The notes under the pieces were generated by a model. That model searched no databases. It was given only the letters and a program-made list of their open reading frames with translations, and was not told the DNA's origin. A DNA stretch of 64,000 nucleotides, taken from Candidatus Zixiibacteriota bacterium. GTDB taxonomy: Bacteria > Zixibacteria > MSB-5A5 > UBA10806 > 4484-95. Each line of letters starts with the position of its first letter. Positions within the stretch are counted from its first letter, which is position 1. Location of the stretch: positions 1-64,000 of the forward strand of contig JAAEQD010000111.1 of NCBI GenBank assembly GCA_024231855.1. Reading direction: 5' to 3'. Made by a program: the position numbers and the translations under genes. Positions 61,312-64,000 of this stretch are shown one piece after another.

Positions 61312-62397
61312 ATGAGCCAAGTAAAAGTTTTAGTCGTAGATGATTCCGCGTTCATGCGAAAAGCTATTTCTATGATGTTGGAATCCGATCCGGACATTAA
61401 AGTGGTCGGGATGGGTCATGATGGCAATGAGGGGATCGAGCTGGTTAAAAAGCTGAAACCCGATATTGTTACACTCGATATTGAAATGCCTCGTATGGAT
61501 GGTTTAACCGCCCTGAAGCATATTATGGCCGATAATCCAACGCCGGTTATGATGATCAGTTCGCTAACTACCGACGGCGCATCGGCTACCCTGGACGCCC
61601 TTCAATTGGGCGCGGTGGATTTTATTCCCAAACAACTGTCGTTTGTTGCCCTGGATATCGTTAAAATCAAGGAGCAATTAATTCAGAAAATTAAGCACAT
61701 TGCCCAAAATAAAAATAGATTACTTAGGCAAATTAGATCGAGAACGATACCGAAATCACCCTCATCGATGAACAAGAGATCGTCCCGAACAACCGGACCT
61801 ACCAGTATACTTGATTGTACCGGGCGGAAAGAGGCTAATATAGTGGCAATTGGTGCTTCTACTGGTGGGCCGCCCGCGCTTCAAGCTATAATTCCCCGAC
61901 TGCCAAGGAATTTGCCGGTACCGGTCGTGATCGTTCAGCATATGCCCCCGACTTTCACGAAATCACTCGCCGATAGATTAAATTCCCTATCAAAAGTGGC
62001 CGTGAAGGAGGCGGAACAAAGCGAGCCGCTAAAGGCCGGAGTTGTTTATATCTCTCCCGGTAGTCAACACTTAACCGTGAAGGATTCTTCGTCTTTAAAG
62101 CAGGTACGCCTGTCAGATGAACCATCCGATACGCTGCACAAGCCGGCTGTGGATGTAATGATGCGATCAGTAGCCAACGCCTATGGTTCCAAGACCCTGG
62201 GAGTGATATTAACCGGCATGGGCAGCGATGGCCTGGAGGGTTTGAAGGTTGTCAAGCAAAAGGGCGGCAAAATCTTAGCCCAAAATGAGGATTCCTGCGT
62301 AGTATATGGTATGCCCCGATCAGTAGTTGAAAATAAACTCGCTAATAAAGTTGTACATATTGACCGAATGGCCAATGAAATTATGGCTTGTTTTTAG
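61312..62397 (+). CDS. cheB: Chemoreceptor methylesterase CheB
   Basis: 361 residues. A receiver domain (DDSAFMRKA, phospho-acceptor Asp56 in TLDIEMPRMDG) is linked to a CheB methylesterase domain with the catalytic triad Ser183 (IGASTGGPPAL), His210 (VQHMPPTFT) and Asp306 (TGMGSDGLEG). It removes receptor methyl groups in opposition to CheR. It is the last che gene; a kinase gene follows after 66 bases. Confidence 0.96.
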   Translation: MSQVKVLVVDDSAFMRKAISMMLESDPDIKVVGMGHDGNEGIELVKKLKPDIVTLDIEMPRMDGLTALKHIMADNPTPVMMISSLTTDGASATLDALQLGAVDFIPKQLSFVALDIVKIKEQLIQKIKHIAQNKNRLLRQIRSRTIPKSPSSMNKRSSRTTGPTSILDCTGRKEANIVAIGASTGGPPALQAIIPRLPRNLPVPVVIVQHMPPTFTKSLADRLNSLSKVAVKEAEQSEPLKAGVVYISPGSQHLTVKDSSSLKQVRLSDEPSDTLHKPAVDVMMRSVANAYGSKTLGVILTGMGSDGLEGLKVVKQKGGKILAQNEDSCVVYGMPRSVVENKLANKVVHIDRMANEIMACF

Positions 62398-62429
62398 TAG
62401 TATTCAGATAATTTTTAATAAAAAAGAGA

Positions 62430-62457
62430 TTGAATTTTCCCGGCTTTTTGCTACATT
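62430..62457 (+). promoter_or_regulatory. Possible sigma70-type promoter before the FlrB-like kinase
   Basis: TTGAAT (62430-62435) and TACATT (62452-62457) are 16 bases apart. The predicted start coincides with the ATG at 62464, so the transcript could be leaderless. No Shine-Dalgarno sequence is present. Confidence 0.4.
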
Positions 62458-62463
62458 AAGCTT

Positions 62464-63666
62464 ATGGCAATTGATGATAAGCATATTAAAGAGCTGAAAA
62501 GAGTTACTGACTCTTATGTCTCCGTATCCGAATTGGCCGAAAAGCTTCAGGCCGACTATCAGGAATTACTTCAAAAATTCGATAAGCAAAGCAATCAACT
62601 CGAGGAGATGAATATCCAACTCGCGGATACGCTGGCGGTGAACAATCAGCTTTCGGTGTATTTGAACAATATCCTTGAATGCCTGGATGCCGGCGTGGTT
62701 GTATTTGATACCACCGGCCAGATATATTTATTTAATCAAGCCGCCGAGAAGCTTACCGGTATTCAACGAGAACAAGCAATTGCCAAAAAATATAATGAAG
62801 TATTTACTGGCGATGAGCATTCATCGACCCTGGGACTTTTACAGGATAATGAAATTAAAGTACGCGGAGAGAAATGGTTTGGTCCTCAGCCGGTAGGTTA
62901 TTCCTCCAATCGGATTTTCGATGAGCATGGTCAATGCTGCGGTGTAGTTGAGATACTTTACGATATTTCCTCCGAGAAACAGCTCAGGGAAACTATACGC
63001 CATGTATCGGCTTTAGCGGCAATTGGCGAGATGGCCGCCACAGTCGCTCATCAAGTTCGAAATCCTTTGGCTGGAATCGTAGGATTTAGCGATCTTTTAA
63101 GGCGAGATCTGGGTGATAACCATAAGTCCGCCCCATTGGCTGAGAAAATTTCTAACGGTGCCAAGGAACTTAATCGAATTATAACCTGCCTGCTTGATTA
63201 CACGAAGAAAACCAAACCGGACTTCCGCGAACTGGATATCATAAGTTTTTCTAAAGAAACCTTGGCTTCGGTCTCCTCCGAGAATTATGCCCGGAAAATT
63301 AAAACCGAATTCTCCACTGAAATAGACAACCTCAATTATCGATTTGACCCGATTCTCTTTCAACAAGCTTTTTTTAATATCGCTCAAAATGCTTGCCAGG
63401 CTATGGGAACCGAGGGGGGAGTGCTGAGGTTGAAAATTAAAAAAAGCGATAGTCGTAATCTTGCGATTATCTTTACCGATACCGGAAGCGGATTTCCCGA
63501 GGAAGATGTCGATAAGCTATTTAAGCCTTTCTACACGACTCGAAATAACGGTATCGGACTGGGACTCTCGATGGTGAAAAAAGTAGTAGATTTTCACAAT
63601 GGAAAAATAATCGCCGCCAGCCCCGGCAATCGCGGCGCGAGATTTATTATAGAATTACCTCTTTAA
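62464..63666 (+). CDS. Cytoplasmic PAS-domain histidine kinase (FlrB/FleS-like)
   Basis: 400 residues with no membrane helix. A coiled coil (about 15-60) is followed by a PAS domain (~65-175; VVVFDTTGQIYLFNQAAEKLTG), an H box AATVAHQVRNPLAGIVGF (His196), and a HATPase (NIAQNACQAMG, DTGSGFPEEDVD, GIGLGLSMV). Kinases of this form beside che genes are usually the FlrB/FleS sensor for flagellar sigma54 control. The following gene encodes the matching regulator, 16 bases downstream. Confidence 0.87.
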   Translation: MAIDDKHIKELKRVTDSYVSVSELAEKLQADYQELLQKFDKQSNQLEEMNIQLADTLAVNNQLSVYLNNILECLDAGVVVFDTTGQIYLFNQAAEKLTGIQREQAIAKKYNEVFTGDEHSSTLGLLQDNEIKVRGEKWFGPQPVGYSSNRIFDEHGQCCGVVEILYDISSEKQLRETIRHVSALAAIGEMAATVAHQVRNPLAGIVGFSDLLRRDLGDNHKSAPLAEKISNGAKELNRIITCLLDYTKKTKPDFRELDIISFSKETLASVSSENYARKIKTEFSTEIDNLNYRFDPILFQQAFFNIAQNACQAMGTEGGVLRLKIKKSDSRNLAIIFTDTGSGFPEEDVDKLFKPFYTTRNNGIGLGLSMVKKVVDFHNGKIIAASPGNRGARFIIELPL

Positions 63667-63682
63667 AAAGCAGGGGTCAGTT

Positions 63683-64000
63683 ATGAAGTCAAGAATACTG
63701 GTAGTTGATGACGATGCCTATGTCCGCGAATTTATTATCGAGGCATTGAAAAGATTAGGTTATCAACTCGAGCAAGCCGATTCGGGCGAAACAGCTCTCG
63801 AAATTATTGCCAGGCAGGAATTCGATCTTATTCTGACCGATTTAAAGATGAAAAAGGTCAGCGGTCTTGATGTGCTCAAAGCGGCACTGTCGATCCAGCC
63901 CGATTGCCGGGTAATGGTGATAACAGCTTTCGGTACGATAGATAATGCTGTAGAAGCCATGAAATTGGGAGCCTGCGATTATTTCACCAAACCTATCACG
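63683..64000 (+). CDS. Sigma54-type response regulator, N-terminal part (FlrC-like; truncated by window end)
   Basis: 106 residues are visible from ATG 63683, all receiver domain (LVVDDDAYVREFI, Asp in LILTDLKMKKVSG, MVITAFGTIDNAVEAMKLGA, YFTKPI). The ITAFGT and MKLGACDYFTKP segments are typical of NtrC-class regulators, so an AAA+ domain probably follows beyond 64000. It pairs with the kinase upstream. Confidence 0.85.
   Translation, partial: MKSRILVVDDDAYVREFIIEALKRLGYQLEQADSGETALEIIARQEFDLILTDLKMKKVSGLDVLKAALSIQPDCRVMVITAFGTIDNAVEAMKLGACDYFTKPIT

Noticed and set aside
1..64000. tRNA or rRNA genes, insertion sequences, prophage, riboswitches
   Set aside because: By eye I found no cloverleaf-like segments with TTCRA arms, no transposase with flanking repeats and no known riboswitch core in the intergenic regions. 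The helix-turn-helix in the 1071-residue fusion resembles a transposase N-terminus but has no catalytic DDE domain.

Overview
The window reads as a chromosomal segment of an uncultured, Gram-negative, motile, surface-attached bacterium of the FCB superphylum, most like candidate division Zixibacteria. This rests on the mix of a FlgD-like C-terminal domain on a giant secreted repeat protein, a PorV-like barrel, a dockerin-tagged BNR-repeat protein, DUF1573, many HDOD and HEAT proteins, and mixed ATG/GTG/TTG starts. It is inference; no 16S gene or ribosomal marker is present. I see no tRNA, rRNA, CRISPR array, insertion sequence or prophage.

Region 1 (1-7004): the 3' part of a giant secreted repeat protein and an overlapping PorV-like/TPR gene, probably one secretion and surface-display unit.

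Region 2 (7117-18162): a tightly spaced operon behind a good sigma70-type promoter. It starts with a membrane protein that joins an RsbW-like kinase, an extracytoplasmic sensor, a PP2C (SpoIIE) phosphatase and a transposase-like helix-turn-helix. An orphan ParA ATPase, a STAS protein with a similar helix-turn-helix tail, and a GGDEF cyclase follow. The exopolysaccharide core comes next: Wza-like export protein, Wzz-like copolymerase, TPR protein and a CpsD-like tyrosine kinase. This is the best candidate for an undescribed system: a partner-switching circuit wired into polysaccharide export.

Region 3 (18163-30818): a sigma54-type promoter and an initiating sugar transferase, a DUF6504 gene, a PEGA protein, a lipoprotein and a membrane protein. 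Then comes the PrsK/PrsR pair known from exosortase (PEP-CTERM) polysaccharide loci, but no exosortase is visible. Two tandem type IV pilins, each behind a sigma54-like element, the prepilin peptidase and an orphan histidine kinase follow.

Region 4 (30880-44370): mostly housekeeping. It holds TldD/TldE (reverse strand), an HDOD protein with a kinase-like dimerisation tail, DUF1573, cysteine synthase, YhhQ, PurD, PurE, LemA, a GlmU-like sugar nucleotidyltransferase, GalT and glycogen synthase.

Region 5 (44555-51550): two tandem HDOD proteins, a secreted FGE-sulfatase-domain lipoprotein, a dockerin-tagged BNR protein and a small exported barrel-like protein.

Region 6 (51787-64000): a second partner-switching set (response regulator, GAF-PP2C, RsbW-like, STAS) running through a HEAT-repeat protein and a response regulator into a chemotaxis operon (CheR, two CheY-like, CheZ, CheA, CheB). 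A FlrB/FlrC-like two-component pair follows and runs off the end. No CheW or chemoreceptor is in view.
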